From: Rhodobacterales bacterium
Lineage (GTDB): Bacteria; Pseudomonadota; Alphaproteobacteria; Rhodobacterales; Rhodobacteraceae
Direction: 5' to 3'
Length of the DNA: 64,000 nucleotides
NCBI GenBank assembly: GCA_003249215.1
Contig: QKJR01000027.1
Span: 62,001-126,000 of the forward strand
Shown: positions 43,742 to 54,131 of the stretch, one piece after another
Position numbering within the stretch: the first letter of the stretch is position 1
How the letters are laid out: each line of letters opens with the position of its first letter
Program-made: the position numbers and the translations under genes
Notes under the pieces: model-generated
Database searches by the model: none
What the model saw: the letters and a program-made list of their open reading frames with translations, nothing else
What the model was told of the DNA's origin: nothing

Positions 43742-44233
43742 ATGACCAAACAATCCCATGAAAACGACGTGGCCTTCATTCAGGCGCTCGCCGAGCTTCT
43801 GAACCGCAACGAGCTGACCGAGATCGCGGTCGTGCGCGAATATGGCGAGGATGACAGCCTCGAAGTGCGCGTCGTGAAACAGGCGACTGTTGTCGCGGCC
43901 CCTGCCCCGGTTTATGCGGCGCCCGCACCTGCCGCAGCCGCACCTGCCGCAGCCGCCCCGGCCGCCGCAGCCGCCCCCGAGGCCGACCCGGCCGCCCATC
44001 CCGGCGCCGTCACCTCGCCGATGGTCGGCACCGTCTATCTCTCGCCCGAGCCGGGCGCCTCCGCCTTCGTCAAGGTCGGCGACACCGTGAAAGAGGGCCA
44101 GACGCTCCTCATCGTCGAGGCGATGAAGACGATGAACCATATCCCCGCGCCGAAATCGGGCGTGGTGAAGCGGATCCTCGTCGAGGATACCACGCCGGTC
44201 GAGTTCGGCACGCCGCTGATGATCGTCGAATAA
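43742..44233 (+). CDS. accB: Acetyl-CoA carboxylase biotin carboxyl carrier protein
   Basis: AccB carries the biotin that shuttles CO2 in acetyl-CoA carboxylase. The 163-residue protein has an N-terminal helical part, an Ala/Pro hinge (residues about 50-85) that lets the domain swing, and a C-terminal biotinyl domain with biotinylated K129 in [13 protein letters not shown]. It precedes accC by 10 bases and the two form a conserved operon. The 43390-43741 region holds their promoter. Confidence 0.96.
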   Translation: MTKQSHENDVAFIQALAELLNRNELTEIAVVREYGEDDSLEVRVVKQATVVAAPAPVYAAPAPAAAAPAAAAPAAAAAPEADPAAHPGAVTSPMVGTVYLSPEPGASAFVKVGDTVKEGQTLLIVEAMKTMNHIPAPKSGVVKRILVEDTTPVEFGTPLMIVE

Positions 44234-44243
44234 GGGGGCGGTC

Positions 44244-45590
44244 ATGTTCGACAAGATCCTGATCGCCAACCGCGGCGAGATCGCGCTGCGCGTGATCCGC
44301 GCCTGTCGCGAGATGGGGATCGCAAGCGTCGCGGTGCATTCGACCGCCGACAGCGATGCGATGCATGTGCGCATGGCCGATGAATCGGTCTGCATCGGCC
44401 CGAATTCCTCGGCCGAGAGCTATCTCTCGATCCCGGCGCTGGTCGCCGCCTGCGAGATCACCGGCGCGCAGGCGATCCACCCCGGCTATGGCTTCCTTTC
44501 GGAAAACGCGACCTTCGTGCAGGTGCTCGAAGATCACGGCATCACCTTCATCGGCCCCTCGGCCGCCCATATCCGGATCATGGGCGACAAGATCACCGCC
44601 AAGGACACCGCGATGAAGCTCGGGATCCCGGTCGTGCCGGGCTCGGCCGGCGGGGTGCCCGATGTCGAGAGTGCGAAGAAAACCGCGGCCGAGATCGGCT
44701 ATCCGGTGATCATCAAGGCCACCGCCGGCGGCGGCGGGCGCGGGATGAAAGTTGCGCTCGATGCCGAGGGGCTCGAGATCGCCTTCCGCACCGCCCGCGC
44801 CGAGGCCAAGGCCGCCTTCGGCAATGACGAGGTTTATATGGAGAAATATCTCCAGAAGCCGCGTCACATCGAAATTCAGGTCTTCGGCGACGGCAAGGGC
44901 CGCGCCGTGCATCTGGGCGAGCGGGATTGTTCCTTGCAGCGCCGCCACCAGAAAGTGTTCGAAGAGGCCCCGGGCCCCTGCATCACCCCCGAGCAGCGCG
45001 CGCGCATCGGCAAGATCTGCGCCGATGCGATGGCCGAGCTGAAATACTCGGGCGCAGGCACGATCGAATTCCTCTATGAGGATGGCGAGTTCTATTTCAT
45101 CGAGATGAACACCCGTCTGCAGGTGGAACACCCGGTGACCGAGGCGATATTCGGCGTGGACCTCGTGCGCGAACAAATCCGCGTGGCCGCGGGCCTGCCG
45201 ATGGAGTTCGAGCAGGACAAGCTGACGATCCGCGGCGCCGCGATCGAGGTGCGGATCAATGCCGAGAAGCTGCCGAATTTCTCGCCCTGCCCGGGCAAGA
45301 TCACCCAGTATCACGCACCAGGTGGCCTTGGTGTGCGGATGGATTCGGCGCTTTATGACGGCTACAAGATCCCGCCCTATTACGACAGCCTGATCGGCAA
45401 GCTGATCGTCTTTGGTCGCGACCGGCCCGAGGCGCTGGCGCGGCTGTCGCGCGCCTTGGGCGAGCTGATCGTGGACGGGGTGGATACCACCGTGCCGCTC
45501 TTCAACGCGCTTCTGGCCGAGCCGGATATTCAGGCGGGGGACTATTCGATCCACTGGCTCGAGAAATGGCTCGCCAAGACCTACGGTTGA
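44244..45590 (+). CDS. accC: Acetyl-CoA carboxylase biotin carboxylase subunit
   Basis: AccC carboxylates biotin on AccB with ATP and bicarbonate. The 448-residue ATP-grasp enzyme has [20 protein letters not shown], the glycine-rich loop [17 protein letters not shown], the [16 protein letters not shown]-type site (here [22 protein letters not shown]) and catalytic RINAE ([19 protein letters not shown]). Length and motifs are standard. A hairpin terminator follows. Confidence 0.97.
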   Translation: MFDKILIANRGEIALRVIRACREMGIASVAVHSTADSDAMHVRMADESVCIGPNSSAESYLSIPALVAACEITGAQAIHPGYGFLSENATFVQVLEDHGITFIGPSAAHIRIMGDKITAKDTAMKLGIPVVPGSAGGVPDVESAKKTAAEIGYPVIIKATAGGGGRGMKVALDAEGLEIAFRTARAEAKAAFGNDEVYMEKYLQKPRHIEIQVFGDGKGRAVHLGERDCSLQRRHQKVFEEAPGPCITPEQRARIGKICADAMAELKYSGAGTIEFLYEDGEFYFIEMNTRLQVEHPVTEAIFGVDLVREQIRVAAGLPMEFEQDKLTIRGAAIEVRINAEKLPNFSPCPGKITQYHAPGGLGVRMDSALYDGYKIPPYYDSLIGKLIVFGRDRPEALARLSRALGELIVDGVDTTVPLFNALLAEPDIQAGDYSIHWLEKWLAKTYG

Positions 45591-45619
45591 GCCGAAGGTT
45601 GGAAACGGACAAGAAACGC

Positions 45620-45649
45620 AAAACGCCCCCAGATTTCGGGGGCGCTTTT
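45620..45649 (+). terminator. Terminator of accBC
   Basis: CGCCCCC (45624-45630) and GGGGGCG (45638-45644) with flanking A and T runs (AAAA before, TTTTG after) form a typical intrinsic terminator, also usable by the convergent methyltransferase gene. Confidence 0.85.
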
Positions 45650-45680
45650 GTTGGAAAAGGACAAGTCAGTAGCGCTAGCC

Positions 45681-46415
45681 TCAATCGCGAGGGCGCAACA
45701 GGCAGGTGCCGCGCCGCTTGCCCTCGGGGCGGTAGTAATCGCCGACCCATTTGCGCCGGTTCGCGGGGATCTGCTCCCAGTCGAGCCACTCGCAATCGTA
45801 ATCCAGCACATCGGCCATCGCCTCCATCGCGGGGAAGCTCGGGATGCCGATCAGCGCCTTTTCCTGCCCCTCGACCTGCGGAATCGAATTCAGCTCGTTG
45901 TCGGTGCGCTCGCGCACCAGCATGATCACCTGCCCCGGGCGCAGCGCGAATTCGCTGTCGACGATCACGAGCCTGGGCTTGAGCTTGCGCACGAGTTGGA
46001 ACAGGCGGAAATGATCCATCACGTGATAGAGGATGCCGAGCACGCCGACCACGTCATAGGTCTGTCCGGCCGCAATCTCCTTCTCCATCCCGTCGAAGAT
46101 GTCATCGCATTTCAGCGTCACCTTCTCGCGCAGATGGGCGCGGGGAAATTCGGTGAAGCGGTCGATGAGTTCCTGCCGACCCTCGATACCGACCACCTCC
46201 TCCGCACCGGCGGCGGCGAAAGCATAGGCCCAGCGGCCGTCATGCGCGGCCAGATCGAGCACCCGTTTGCCCGCGATCTCGGCCTCGAGCGGCTTGATCA
46301 GCATCTTGTGACGCTCGTTCATCCGGGCAACGGTTCCCGGATCGTCGGAATAGCGCCCAATCTCCGGCAGAAAATCGTAAAAACCCATATTTGCTCTCGT
46401 CTCGAACTCGGTCAT
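45681..46415 (-). CDS. Class I SAM-dependent methyltransferase
   Basis: A 244-residue Rossmann-fold methyltransferase. Motif I is VLDLAAHDGRWAYAFAAAGAEEVVGIEGR (about residues 55-83), followed by DDIFDG and DVVGVLGILYHVMDHFRLFQLVRKLKP (motifs II-III). It starts at MTEFETRANMGFYDF or 27 bases later at MGFYDF; neither has a strong ribosome site. The family resembles DUF1698/Methyltransf_9-like proteins, but the substrate (tRNA, small molecule or sugar) cannot be told. It is divergent from aat with about 20 bases between. Confidence 0.78.
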   Translation of the reverse strand: MTEFETRANMGFYDFLPEIGRYSDDPGTVARMNERHKMLIKPLEAEIAGKRVLDLAAHDGRWAYAFAAAGAEEVVGIEGRQELIDRFTEFPRAHLREKVTLKCDDIFDGMEKEIAAGQTYDVVGVLGILYHVMDHFRLFQLVRKLKPRLVIVDSEFALRPGQVIMLVRERTDNELNSIPQVEGQEKALIGIPSFPAMEAMADVLDYDCEWLDWEQIPANRRKWVGDYYRPEGKRRGTCLLRPRD

Positions 46416-46434
46416 CCTGAGCCTAGGCTTAGCG

Positions 46435-47091
46435 GTGGATACGGGCAAGATCATGGCGAACCGGCTCAGTGCCGAACTTCTGTTGTCGGGCTATGCGCGC
46501 GGGATATTTCCGATGGCCGCAAGCCGCGACGACCCCGAGCTGCACTGGTTCGCGCCGCGGATGCGGGGGGTAATCCCCCTGCAGAATTTCCACATTTCCC
46601 GCTCGCTTGCCCGGGTCATCCGGCACGAGACTTTCACTATTTCAACAAATCGGGCCTTCGGCGCGGTGATCGAAGGCTGCGCCGACCGCGAGGAGACCTG
46701 GATCAATTCCGGCCTGCGCCGGCTCTATGACGAGCTGCACGCCGCGGGCTTCGCCCATAGTCTCGAGGTCTGGCGGGGCGCTGAACTGGCCGGTGGCGTC
46801 TTTGGGGTGACGCTGGGCGGGGCCTTCTTCGGCGAAAGCATGTTCTCGCGCGCGCCGAACGCCTCGAAGGTCGCGCTCGCCTATACCGTCGACCGGCTGG
46901 CCTGCGCGGGCTTCGCCCTTTTCGATACGCAATATCTGACCCCGCATCTCGCGAGCCTCGGCGCCGTCGAGATCCCGCGGGCGGAGTATGAGCGCAGGTT
47001 GGCGGAAGCCCTAGAGATCGAGGCAAATTTTGCGACGGGGCCGGTGGCGTCCGCTCACTCGGTCTTGCAGCGGATGACCCAGACGTCGTAG
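46435..47091 (+). CDS. aat: Leucyl/phenylalanyl-tRNA--protein transferase
   Basis: Aat adds Leu or Phe to N-terminal Lys or Arg, marking proteins for ClpS-ClpAP (N-degron pathway). The 218-residue protein has ELLLSGYARGIFPMA, the catalytic region GFAHSLEVWRGAELAGGVFGVTLGGAFFGESMFS and a conserved C-terminal DTQYLTPHLASLGAVEIPRAEY. A GTG at 46435 is used here; the ATG at 46453 is equally possible. It overlaps the convergent DUF2155 gene by 37 bases at the 3' end. clpX and clpP, though not clpA, are nearby. Confidence 0.93.
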   Translation: MDTGKIMANRLSAELLLSGYARGIFPMAASRDDPELHWFAPRMRGVIPLQNFHISRSLARVIRHETFTISTNRAFGAVIEGCADREETWINSGLRRLYDELHAAGFAHSLEVWRGAELAGGVFGVTLGGAFFGESMFSRAPNASKVALAYTVDRLACAGFALFDTQYLTPHLASLGAVEIPRAEYERRLAEALEIEANFATGPVASAHSVLQRMTQTS

Positions 47092-47426
47092 CGCTGATGA
47101 TCGAGCGCCGAGAGCGCCGGGCTGTCGGCGATCATCCAGCCCGAGAAGGCGGGCTCGGTCGCGCCGAGATCGGCAATGATCAAATAGGCATAGGCGTTCG
47201 AGGACGGATCCTCGGAGGGATAGCGGCATTCGCGCAGAGTGACGGTGATCTTGCCGAAGGTGGCCGTCTGGCCGATCCCCAGTTCGATATCCGAGGCCGT
47301 GCCCGCCACCTTGTCGAGGCCGCGGAGAACCGCGCCGGGCGCCTCGGCGAGCCCCTCCGGTGCCTCTTGCGCCGCGGCCATCGGCCCCGCCGCCAGCGCC
47401 AGCGCGAAGATGCCGGCGCGGATCAC
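47055..47426 (-). CDS. DUF2155 family exported protein
   Basis: A 123-residue protein with a signal peptide (MIRAGIFALALAAGPMAAA) and the DUF2155 core: GIGQTATFGKITVTLRECRYPSEDPSSNAYAYLIIAD, then FSGWMIADSPALSALDHQRYDVWVIRCKTE. Two Cys (ECRYP, IRCKTE) probably pair in the periplasm. Its ATG overlaps the mlaD-like stop by 4 bases. DUF2155 commonly follows mlaD/NDUFA12 in alphaproteobacteria. Function unknown. Confidence 0.87.
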   Translation of the reverse strand: MIRAGIFALALAAGPMAAAQEAPEGLAEAPGAVLRGLDKVAGTASDIELGIGQTATFGKITVTLRECRYPSEDPSSNAYAYLIIADLGATEPAFSGWMIADSPALSALDHQRYDVWVIRCKTE

Positions 47427-47905
47427 TCGGTGCTCCCCGACGTCGCGGTGGAGGTCTCGCCCTCGGAGCCGCCGCCCGCGAATTTCATCATCAGCGACAG
47501 CACCGAGACCGCACCTTGCGTGTCGAGGATTTCGTCCCCGGGCGCGAGGTTGTCGAGGCTGCCGCCGGGCATGATCTCGATGAAACTCCCGCCCAGAAGT
47601 CCCTCGGCTGAAACGAGAATCGCAGAATCGTCCGGAAGTTCGATGCCCTGATCGACGGCGATGGTCGTGTCTGCGAAGAATGTCTTGGGGTCGAGCCGGA
47701 TCGCCGTCACCGCGCCGATCTTGACGCCCGCCATCCGCACATCGGTGCCGACGGACACGCCCTCGACCGAGCGGAAAGAGGCATGAAGGGGATAGGTCCC
47801 GGCGGTGCCGGTCAGGCCTTCGCCGCGTCCGGCCCAGACAAGAAAACCGACCGCTACGGCCAGAACCACAGCCCCGGCCAGAATTTCAGCGCGATTCTCG
47901 CTCAT
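47423..47905 (-). CDS. mlaD: Outer-membrane lipid asymmetry protein MlaD (MCE domain)
   Basis: A 160-residue MCE-domain protein: N-terminal membrane anchor (AGAVVLAVAVGFLVWAG) and MCE core with VEGVSVGTDVRMAGVKIGAVTAIRLDP and GIELPDDSAILVSAEGLLGGSFIEIMPG. In the Mla system MlaD sits in the periplasm on the MlaFEB transporter and handles phospholipids. The other mla genes are not in the window. It is coupled to DUF2155 (4-base overlap). Confidence 0.9.
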   Translation of the reverse strand: MSENRAEILAGAVVLAVAVGFLVWAGRGEGLTGTAGTYPLHASFRSVEGVSVGTDVRMAGVKIGAVTAIRLDPKTFFADTTIAVDQGIELPDDSAILVSAEGLLGGSFIEIMPGGSLDNLAPGDEILDTQGAVSVLSLMMKFAGGGSEGETSTATSGSTE

Positions 47906-47942
47906 CAGTCCCTCCTGCCCGGATCAGACCAGCCGAAACGGC

Positions 47943-48317
47943 TCAGCGCGGCGACCAGGCCTCGTAGTCGCTGCGCGCGACAGGCTCGGGCCGGCGGATC
48001 GAGCCCGGCGGCACATAGGCGGCGGGCGTGCCGGTCTGGTTTTCCTGATGCGGAAGCTCCCAGGCCTTGTGCGCCAGCGGCGCCTTGGTCGGCGGCTCGT
48101 CATAGGTATGGTGCAGCCAGCCATGCCAGTCGGGCGACACGCGGCTCGCCTCGACGACGCCGTTGAAGATCACCCAGCGGCGTTTGCCGTCGCGGGTCTG
48201 ATAATAGATGTTGCCTTCCTCGTCCTCGCCGACCTTGACGCCCTTGCGCGCGGTATAGACTTGCGTGCCAAGCGTCTGGCTGTTCCACCAGGTCAGGAAG
48301 CGAAGCAGGAATTTCAT
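47943..48317 (-). CDS. NADH:ubiquinone oxidoreductase NDUFA12-type subunit
   Basis: A 124-residue protein of the NDUFA12 (B17.2/DAP13) family, a supernumerary complex I subunit found in alphaproteobacteria and mitochondria. Visible family sequence: [69 protein letters not shown]. The start is the second of two adjacent ATGs, with GGAGG 5 bases upstream. It lies before mlaD and DUF2155 on the same strand, a conserved arrangement. Confidence 0.93.
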   Translation of the reverse strand: MKFLLRFLTWWNSQTLGTQVYTARKGVKVGEDEEGNIYYQTRDGKRRWVIFNGVVEASRVSPDWHGWLHHTYDEPPTKAPLAHKAWELPHQENQTGTPAAYVPPGSIRRPEPVARSDYEAWSPR

Positions 48318-48437
48318 CATATCCTCCGCGGAGATCTCTTGGCCCCTTATACCGCAGGGTGCGGCGAGGTCCAGTGCTTTGGGCGGCCGGATCGGGCCCC
48401 GATGCACGGGCGACCGGAGCGCCGGCGCAAATGAAAA

Positions 48438-48458
48438 CGGCGGGCCAGGGGCCCGCCG
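48438..48458 (-). terminator. Terminator of clpX
   Basis: CGGCGGGCC / GGCCCGCCG with a 3-base loop; on the minus strand TTTTC follows. It lies 10 bases after the clpX stop. Confidence 0.82.
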
Positions 48459-48467
48459 CGCAGCACC

Positions 48468-49736
48468 TCAACCGGCGCTTTTCGGTTCTTTCTTGGCGGC
48501 ATCGGCATGGATCAGGAGCGGTTTGACCCCCGCCGTCTCGACGGCCTCCTCGTTCACGACGACCTCCTGCACCGACTCCATGCCGGGCAGTTCGAACATC
48601 GTGTCGAGCAGGATGTCCTCCATGATCGACCGCAGGCCGCGCGCACCGGTCTTGCGCTTGATCGCACGCTTGGCGATCGCGGTCAGCGCGTCGTCGGTGA
48701 AGGTCAGCTTGACGCCCTCGATATCGAAGAGCCGCTGATATTGCTTCACCAGCGCGTTCTTCGGCTCGGTCAGGATGGTGACCAGCGCCGACTCGTCGAG
48801 GTCCTCGAGCGTGGCGATCACCGGCAGACGGCCGACGAATTCCGGGATCAGGCCGAATTTCAGCAGATCCTCTGGCTCGAGTTCCTTGAAGAGCTCGCCC
48901 ACGCCGCGCGCATCGGGGTCCTTCACCTCGGCGCCAAAGCCGATCGAGGTGCCCTTGCCGCGCTGCGCGATGATCCGGTCGAGGCCAGCGAAGGCACCGC
49001 CACAGATGAACAGGATATTGGTCGTGTCCACCTGCAGGAATTCCTGCTGCGGATGCTTGCGCCCGCCCTGCGGCGGCACCGAGGCGACCGTGCCCTCCAT
49101 GATCTTCAGCAGAGCCTGCTGTACCCCCTCGCCCGAGACGTCGCGGGTGATCGAGGGGTTGTCCGACTTGCGGGTGATCTTGTCGACCTCGTCGATATAG
49201 ACGATGCCGCGCTGCGCGCGCTCGACATTGTATTCGCTCGCCTGCAGCAGTTTCAGGATGATGTTTTCCACATCCTCGCCCACGTAGCCCGCTTCGGTCA
49301 GCGTGGTCGCATCGGCCATGGTGAAGGGCACATCGAGGATCCGCGCCAGCGTCTGCGCGAGCAACGTCTTGCCGCAACCGGTCGGCCCGATCAGCAGGAT
49401 GTTCGATTTCGCCAGCTCGATATCGGTCTTCGAGCCGTGATTGAGCCGCTTGTAATGGTTGTGCACCGCGACCGAGAGGACCCGCTTGGCCTTCTCCTGC
49501 CCGATCACGTAATCGTCGAGCACCTTGCAGATGTCGCGCGGGGTCGGCACGCCGTCGGTGGTCTTCAGCCCCGAGGTCTTGGTCTCCTCGCGGATGATGT
49601 CCATGCACAGCTCGACGCATTCATCGCAGATGAACACGGTCGGGCCGGCGATCAGCTTGCGCACCTCGTGCTGGCTCTTGCCACAGAACGAGCAATAGAG
49701 CGTGTTCTTGCTGTCCGAGCCGGAATTGTTCGCCAT
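48468..49736 (-). CDS. clpX: ATP-dependent Clp protease ATP-binding subunit ClpX
   Basis: ClpX is the AAA+ unfoldase that feeds tagged proteins to ClpP. The 422-residue protein has the zinc-binding domain (C15, C18, C37, C40; LYCSFCGK and [10 protein letters not shown]), Walker A GPTGCGKT, pore loop GYVG ([11 protein letters not shown]), Walker [12 protein letters not shown], and sensor 2 [15 protein letters not shown]. The start MANNSGSD is chosen at the zinc domain; upstream in-frame codons are not family-like. It lies 112 bases after clpP and is probably in the same transcription unit. Confidence 0.97.
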   Translation of the reverse strand: MANNSGSDSKNTLYCSFCGKSQHEVRKLIAGPTVFICDECVELCMDIIREETKTSGLKTTDGVPTPRDICKVLDDYVIGQEKAKRVLSVAVHNHYKRLNHGSKTDIELAKSNILLIGPTGCGKTLLAQTLARILDVPFTMADATTLTEAGYVGEDVENIILKLLQASEYNVERAQRGIVYIDEVDKITRKSDNPSITRDVSGEGVQQALLKIMEGTVASVPPQGGRKHPQQEFLQVDTTNILFICGGAFAGLDRIIAQRGKGTSIGFGAEVKDPDARGVGELFKELEPEDLLKFGLIPEFVGRLPVIATLEDLDESALVTILTEPKNALVKQYQRLFDIEGVKLTFTDDALTAIAKRAIKRKTGARGLRSIMEDILLDTMFELPGMESVQEVVVNEEAVETAGVKPLLIHADAAKKEPKSAG

Positions 49737-49848
49737 CGTTTTCCTCTGCCTTCCCCGGGGCCGGGGCTTCGAAGCGCTGCCCTGCAAAAAAGTCTAGGGC
49801 AGCGCCATGTTCATCACAATGTCAAAATTCGCGGCCGGTTAAGCCGGA

Positions 49849-50478
49849 TCAGGCCGAGGGTTCGGCCGCCGCCCGCGATTCGAGGATCTGGTCGATCAGA
49901 CCCCAGGCCTTGGCATCCTCGGCCGACATGAAGTTGTCGCGCTCGAGCGCCGCCTCGACCGTCTCATAATCGTTGCCGGTGTGTTTGACGTAAATCTCGT
50001 TCAGGCGGCGCTTGAGTTTCTGCGTCTCCTGGGCGTGAATCATGATGTCGGTCGCCTGGCCCTGATAGCCGCCCGAGGGCTGGTGGACCATGACGCGGCT
50101 GTTGGGCAGCGAGAAGCGCATGTCCTTCTCGCCGGCCTGCAGCAGGAGCGAGCCCATCGAGGCCGCCTGGCCGATGACCAGCGTCGAGACCTTGGGCCGG
50201 ATGTATTGCATCGTGTCGTAGATCGACAGCCCCGAGGTCACGACCCCGCCCGGGCTGTTGATATACATCGCGATTTCCTTCGAGGGGTTTTCCGCCTCGA
50301 GGAACAGAAGCTGCGCACAGATCAGCGTCGACATCCCGTCATGCACCGGCCCGGAGAGGAAAATGATCCGCTCCTTCAGGAGGCGCGAGTAGATGTCATA
50401 GGCACGTTCGCCGCGCGAGGTCTGCTCGACGACCATCGGCACGAGCGTGTTCATATAGAGATCAAAGGGGTCCTTCAT
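49849..50478 (-). CDS. clpP: ATP-dependent Clp protease proteolytic subunit ClpP
   Basis: ClpP is the serine protease barrel of ClpXP. The 209-residue protein has the triad S107 ([11 protein letters not shown]), H132 (VMVHQPSGG) and D181 (ERDNFMS). The start [10 protein letters not shown] has AAGGACG 6 bases upstream and fits the family; upstream codons MARTAEGRT are probably not translated. It precedes clpX in the usual order. Confidence 0.97.
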   Translation of the reverse strand: MKDPFDLYMNTLVPMVVEQTSRGERAYDIYSRLLKERIIFLSGPVHDGMSTLICAQLLFLEAENPSKEIAMYINSPGGVVTSGLSIYDTMQYIRPKVSTLVIGQAASMGSLLLQAGEKDMRFSLPNSRVMVHQPSGGYQGQATDIMIHAQETQKLKRRLNEIYVKHTGNDYETVEAALERDNFMSAEDAKAWGLIDQILESRAAAEPSA

Positions 50479-50760
50479 CGTTCGTCCTTCTGCGGTTCGT
50501 GCCATCTATAAGGCGAGAGCGTTACCCGAGTCTTAGTTGCGCGCCCCGGGGGCTTCAAGGGCAGCTATGCCTTACCGTGTCTGCAAATGGATCCGCCGGA
50601 GCCGCAGGACCGGCCCGAACCGCGTGAATTAACGCTGGCGAAAGAGTTGATCCCTAAGATGCGTGGCAATCGAGCCGTCCGGCGCTCTGTCCGGCGCTCT
50701 GCCGTCCCGCCCCTGTCTATCACCAGATCCCTGGCGATGCCGCCTTCGAAAGGAATTCCA

Positions 50761-51354
50761 GTGCGCTCCGTCCATTTCGCCCTCATCGCCTGCGCCGCGG
50801 TGCTGTCTGCTCTGGCGCAGCCGGCGGCCGCCACCGACAGCGCGGCCCTGCAAGATCAGATTTCAGGCCTCGTCGCTGGCGAGTTCCGGGGCTGGGCCGA
50901 GGCTCCGGCGGTCATCGAGGCGGTGAAGGCCCAGAATGCGGCGAATGCCGCCATCGATCAGGCCAAGATCGATGCGCTCGATGCCGCCTGGCGCGCCGAG
51001 ATCGACCATGATGCCCGCCCCACGATCGAGCCGGTCCTCAGCAATGCCGCCGCCGATTATTTGCGCGGGATCGAGGAGCAGACTCCGGGTCGGATCATGG
51101 AGGCCTTCGTGATGGATGAGCATGGCCTCAACGTCGCGGTCGCTCAACCGACCTCGGACTACTGGCAGGGCGACGAGGACAAGTTCACCAAGACCTATCT
51201 GCTCGGCGCGGATGCGATCCATATCGGCGAGGTCGAATTCGACGACTCGAGCCAGACCTATCAGGTGCAGATCTCCTTCACGATCACCGACCCGGCGAAC
51301 GGCCTGCCGATCGGCGCGATCACGCTCGGCCTCAACGCCGAAGAGCTGGACTGA
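50761..51354 (+). CDS. Exported Cache/PDC-like sensor-domain protein next to a chemoreceptor
   Basis: The 197-residue protein starts at GTG with AAGGAATT 3-9 bases upstream and has a Sec signal (VRSVHFALIACAAVLSALAQPAAA). The remainder (about 25-197) resembles a single Cache (PDC) domain: a long helix (EAPAVIEAVKAQNAANAAIDQAKIDALDAAWRAEI), MEAFVMDEHGLNVAVAQPTSDYWQGDEDKFTKTYLLG (the Cache-typical D-x-G...TSDYWQGDEDKF block), and a terminal strand pair with DPANGLPIGAITLGLNAEEL. It has no membrane anchor. It lies 33 bases before a large chemoreceptor and probably forms an operon with it, so it may be a periplasmic ligand-binding partner. A longer frame to 50587 is rejected as the signal peptide fixes the start. 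Confidence 0.78.
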   Translation: MRSVHFALIACAAVLSALAQPAAATDSAALQDQISGLVAGEFRGWAEAPAVIEAVKAQNAANAAIDQAKIDALDAAWRAEIDHDARPTIEPVLSNAAADYLRGIEEQTPGRIMEAFVMDEHGLNVAVAQPTSDYWQGDEDKFTKTYLLGADAIHIGEVEFDDSSQTYQVQISFTITDPANGLPIGAITLGLNAEELD

Positions 51355-51387
51355 CCCCGGACAATAATCAGGCAAGCGGACAAAACC

Positions 51388-54090
51388 ATGCGGTTTCTCA
51401 ACACCACCTTCTTCAAGGCAACTGCGATCGTCGTGCTTGCCTCGACACTCCTGGCGGGTACGATCACGCTGCTGAACGCGCGCGCCACCCAGCAGCTGGC
51501 TCTGCATCAGCTGACCGATCAGGCCCGCGGCACCACCGCGATCGTCGCTGGGCAGCTGGTGGGGGCGATGCGCTTCGGTGGCAGTCCGCAGATCGAAGCC
51601 CTCCTGCGTCAGGTCGTCGATGAGCCCGCGAATCCCGCGAGCGGGGCGATAGCGCTGGATCAGAACGGGGCCAAGATCACTGGCTACCTGGTTGCAGGTG
51701 ACGAAGCGGCGCTTGTCGCGCTCGGCATGCGCGCGCTCGAGGCCGGCGAGGACCGGCAATCCGAAGACGGGCTCGAAATGGCCTCGGTGGTGCGCAATCC
51801 GAAAAGCGGCAAGGTGCTGGGCGTGATCGTCACCGGCTGGTCGGACAAATCGGCGCGCGCGATGCTCGACGCGGTGCAACAGCGCACACTGGCCATCGCT
51901 GGCGCCTTGCTGCTTGGTGTGGCAGTAGCCACGTCCTTGCTGTTCCGTTGGATGATGTCGCAGCCGCTGCGCCGGGTCGAGGCAACCATGGGCCGCGTCG
52001 CCGCGGGCGAGCTCGACGTGACGGTGCCCGCCGTTGGGCGCCATGACGAAATCGGCAGCATCGCCCGCGCCCTGCAGCAGTTTCGCGACAAGCTTCTCGC
52101 GGCGCATCAGAGCACCCGCGAGGGGTTGTTCCGCGGCTCGGCACTGGAGTGCGCATCGGCTGCTATGCTGCTGCTCGACGCCGAGCTCAAGGTGAAGGCC
52201 GTGAACCCCGCCCTTCTCACGATGATGCATGACCACCTCGACGACTTCCGCAAGGTGATCAAGGATTTCGACCCTGATCAGCTTGTCGGCAAAGGCTTTG
52301 AGTACTTTCACCCCAAGGGCTCCGCGCAGGAACGCGCGCTGCGCCCCGAGAACATGCCGATGGCGAGTGAGATCGAAATCGGCGCTGGCTTTTACCGGAT
52401 CGCCGTCAACGCGGTCACCGACGAGGCGGGTGATACGATCGGCTATGCCGTCGAGTGGCAAAACCGGACCGAACAAAAGCGCAATGCCGGGATCATCGCC
52501 GCGCTCGAATCGAACCAGCTCGTCGTCGACCTCAACCTCGATGCGACGGTGGGGCGCGCGAACCTGGCCTTCGCGCAATATTTCACGGGCAACCCCGACG
52601 ATCTGATCGGTCAATCGCTGCGCGGAAAGCTGCGCTATAACGGCACGCCGGTTTGCGAACTCATCACCCAGGGCGTGACGATCAATGGCACCTTCCTGTT
52701 CGAGACGCCGATCGGAGTCCGTATCCTCGAGGGCTCGGCAAACCCGCTCCCGAACCGGCGGGGTGAACCGGTTCGCTTCACCCTGCTCGCCACCGACCGC
52801 ACTGAGGAAACGGAACGCGCCGAGCGCTCAGCGGAAGAGCGCAATCGCATGACCGCGGAGCAGCGCGCGGTCGTCGAGGCCTTGCGCAAGGCCCTGTCGG
52901 ACCTGTCCGAAGGCGAAATCGCGCAGCAGATCACCGAGCGATTCCCGGTCGAATACGAATCGCTGCGCGAAGATTTCAACAAAGCCAAGTCCAATCTGCT
53001 GGTAGCGATGCGCAGCGTGCTCGCCAATTCCTCCTCGATTCGCGACGAGGCCAAACAGATCACCTCGGCCGCCGACGATATGTCGCGGCGTACGGAGCAG
53101 CAGGCGGCAACCCTCGAAGAGACCGCCTCCGCGCTCAACGAACTCACCGCCGCGGTCCATTCCGCCGCCGAGAACGCCGACCGCGCCAACACGATGGTCA
53201 ACGACGCGAAATCCAAGGCCGAAACGAGCGGAAACGTGGTGAAGGACGCGGTACTCGCGATGGGCGAGATCGAGGAAAGCTCGAACAAGATTTCCAAGAT
53301 CACCAGCGTGATCGACGAGATCGCCTTCCAGACCAACCTGCTCGCGCTGAACGCGGGCGTCGAGGCCGCCCGCGCGGGCGAGGCGGGACGCGGCTTCGCT
53401 GTCGTCGCCTCCGAGGTTCGTGCGCTGGCGCAGCGCTCGTCCGATGCCGCGCGCGAAATCGCCCAACTGATCTCGTCTTCGACGAATCAGGTCAAGCGCG
53501 GGGTCGGCCTCGTCGGTCAGGCAGGCGAGGCGCTCGCCGGCATTCAATCCTCCGTCGCCGATATCTCGATCTGCGTCTCGGACATTGCCGTTTCGACGCG
53601 CGAACAGTCCTCTGGGCTGAGCGAGATCAACACGGCGGTTAACCAGCTCGATCAGGTCACCCAGCGCAATGTAGCGATGTTCGAGGAAACGACGGCAGCG
53701 AGTCAGTCGCTCCTGCGCGAGGCAAATGGACTGACCGAGGCGATGGGCCGGTTTCACATCGGTGCAGACACGGCCGCGGACACGGCGACGGGGGGCATGG
53801 CGACGGGGGGCACGGCGACGGAGCGGGTCGCGCGCGCGTCGAACGCCGGTCCGGCCAAGGCTCCGCAAGCCTCACGTCAATCGTCGATAGCGGAATCCCA
53901 AGCCGGTGTGCCGGCGCGGCCCGCCGTCGCCCCGCGCACCGCAACGGACAAGGGAGCGGGCCATGCCACCGTTCCAGGCCACGCCGGCGGTGCCCCTGCG
54001 ACCAAACCCAGCTTCGTCTCGGCGCGTGCGACCGGTACGGCGCTTGCCGCTCCCGCCTATGACGAACAGGACGATTGGGAAGAATTCTGA
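51388..54090 (+). CDS. Methyl-accepting chemotaxis protein with PAS domains and CheR-binding tail
   Basis: The 900-residue receptor has TM1 (about 10-30), a periplasmic sensor of about 135 residues, TM2 (about 170-190, [19 protein letters not shown]) and a HAMP domain ([20 protein letters not shown], about 195-245). Two PAS-like domains follow (about 255-365, with [22 protein letters not shown]; about 370-475, with [24 protein letters not shown]). The signalling domain (about 480-740) has the tip [42 protein letters not shown] low-complexity linker (about 760-890) ends in DDWEEF, an xWxxF pentapeptide of the kind that tethers CheR/CheB. The ligand is unknown; the upstream exported Cache protein and the purine cluster downstream are hints only. 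Confidence 0.92.
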   Translation: MRFLNTTFFKATAIVVLASTLLAGTITLLNARATQQLALHQLTDQARGTTAIVAGQLVGAMRFGGSPQIEALLRQVVDEPANPASGAIALDQNGAKITGYLVAGDEAALVALGMRALEAGEDRQSEDGLEMASVVRNPKSGKVLGVIVTGWSDKSARAMLDAVQQRTLAIAGALLLGVAVATSLLFRWMMSQPLRRVEATMGRVAAGELDVTVPAVGRHDEIGSIARALQQFRDKLLAAHQSTREGLFRGSALECASAAMLLLDAELKVKAVNPALLTMMHDHLDDFRKVIKDFDPDQLVGKGFEYFHPKGSAQERALRPENMPMASEIEIGAGFYRIAVNAVTDEAGDTIGYAVEWQNRTEQKRNAGIIAALESNQLVVDLNLDATVGRANLAFAQYFTGNPDDLIGQSLRGKLRYNGTPVCELITQGVTINGTFLFETPIGVRILEGSANPLPNRRGEPVRFTLLATDRTEETERAERSAEERNRMTAEQRAVVEALRKALSDLSEGEIAQQITERFPVEYESLREDFNKAKSNLLVAMRSVLANSSSIRDEAKQITSAADDMSRRTEQQAATLEETASALNELTAAVHSAAENADRANTMVNDAKSKAETSGNVVKDAVLAMGEIEESSNKISKITSVIDEIAFQTNLLALNAGVEAARAGEAGRGFAVVASEVRALAQRSSDAAREIAQLISSSTNQVKRGVGLVGQAGEALAGIQSSVADISICVSDIAVSTREQSSGLSEINTAVNQLDQVTQRNVAMFEETTAASQSLLREANGLTEAMGRFHIGADTAADTATGGMATGGTATERVARASNAGPAKAPQASRQSSIAESQAGVPARPAVAPRTATDKGAGHATVPGHAGGAPATKPSFVSARATGTALAAPAYDEQDDWEEF

Positions 54091-54131
54091 TCGACATCCG
54101 TCCGGGTCCGGCGCTTCCGGACCCGCGCCGA

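Noticed and set aside
50863-52614. A 583-codon minus-strand ORF opposite the Cache protein and the chemoreceptor start
   Set aside because: It spans two well-supported plus-strand genes and their gap and shows no family motifs, only His/Arg-rich antisense sequence.
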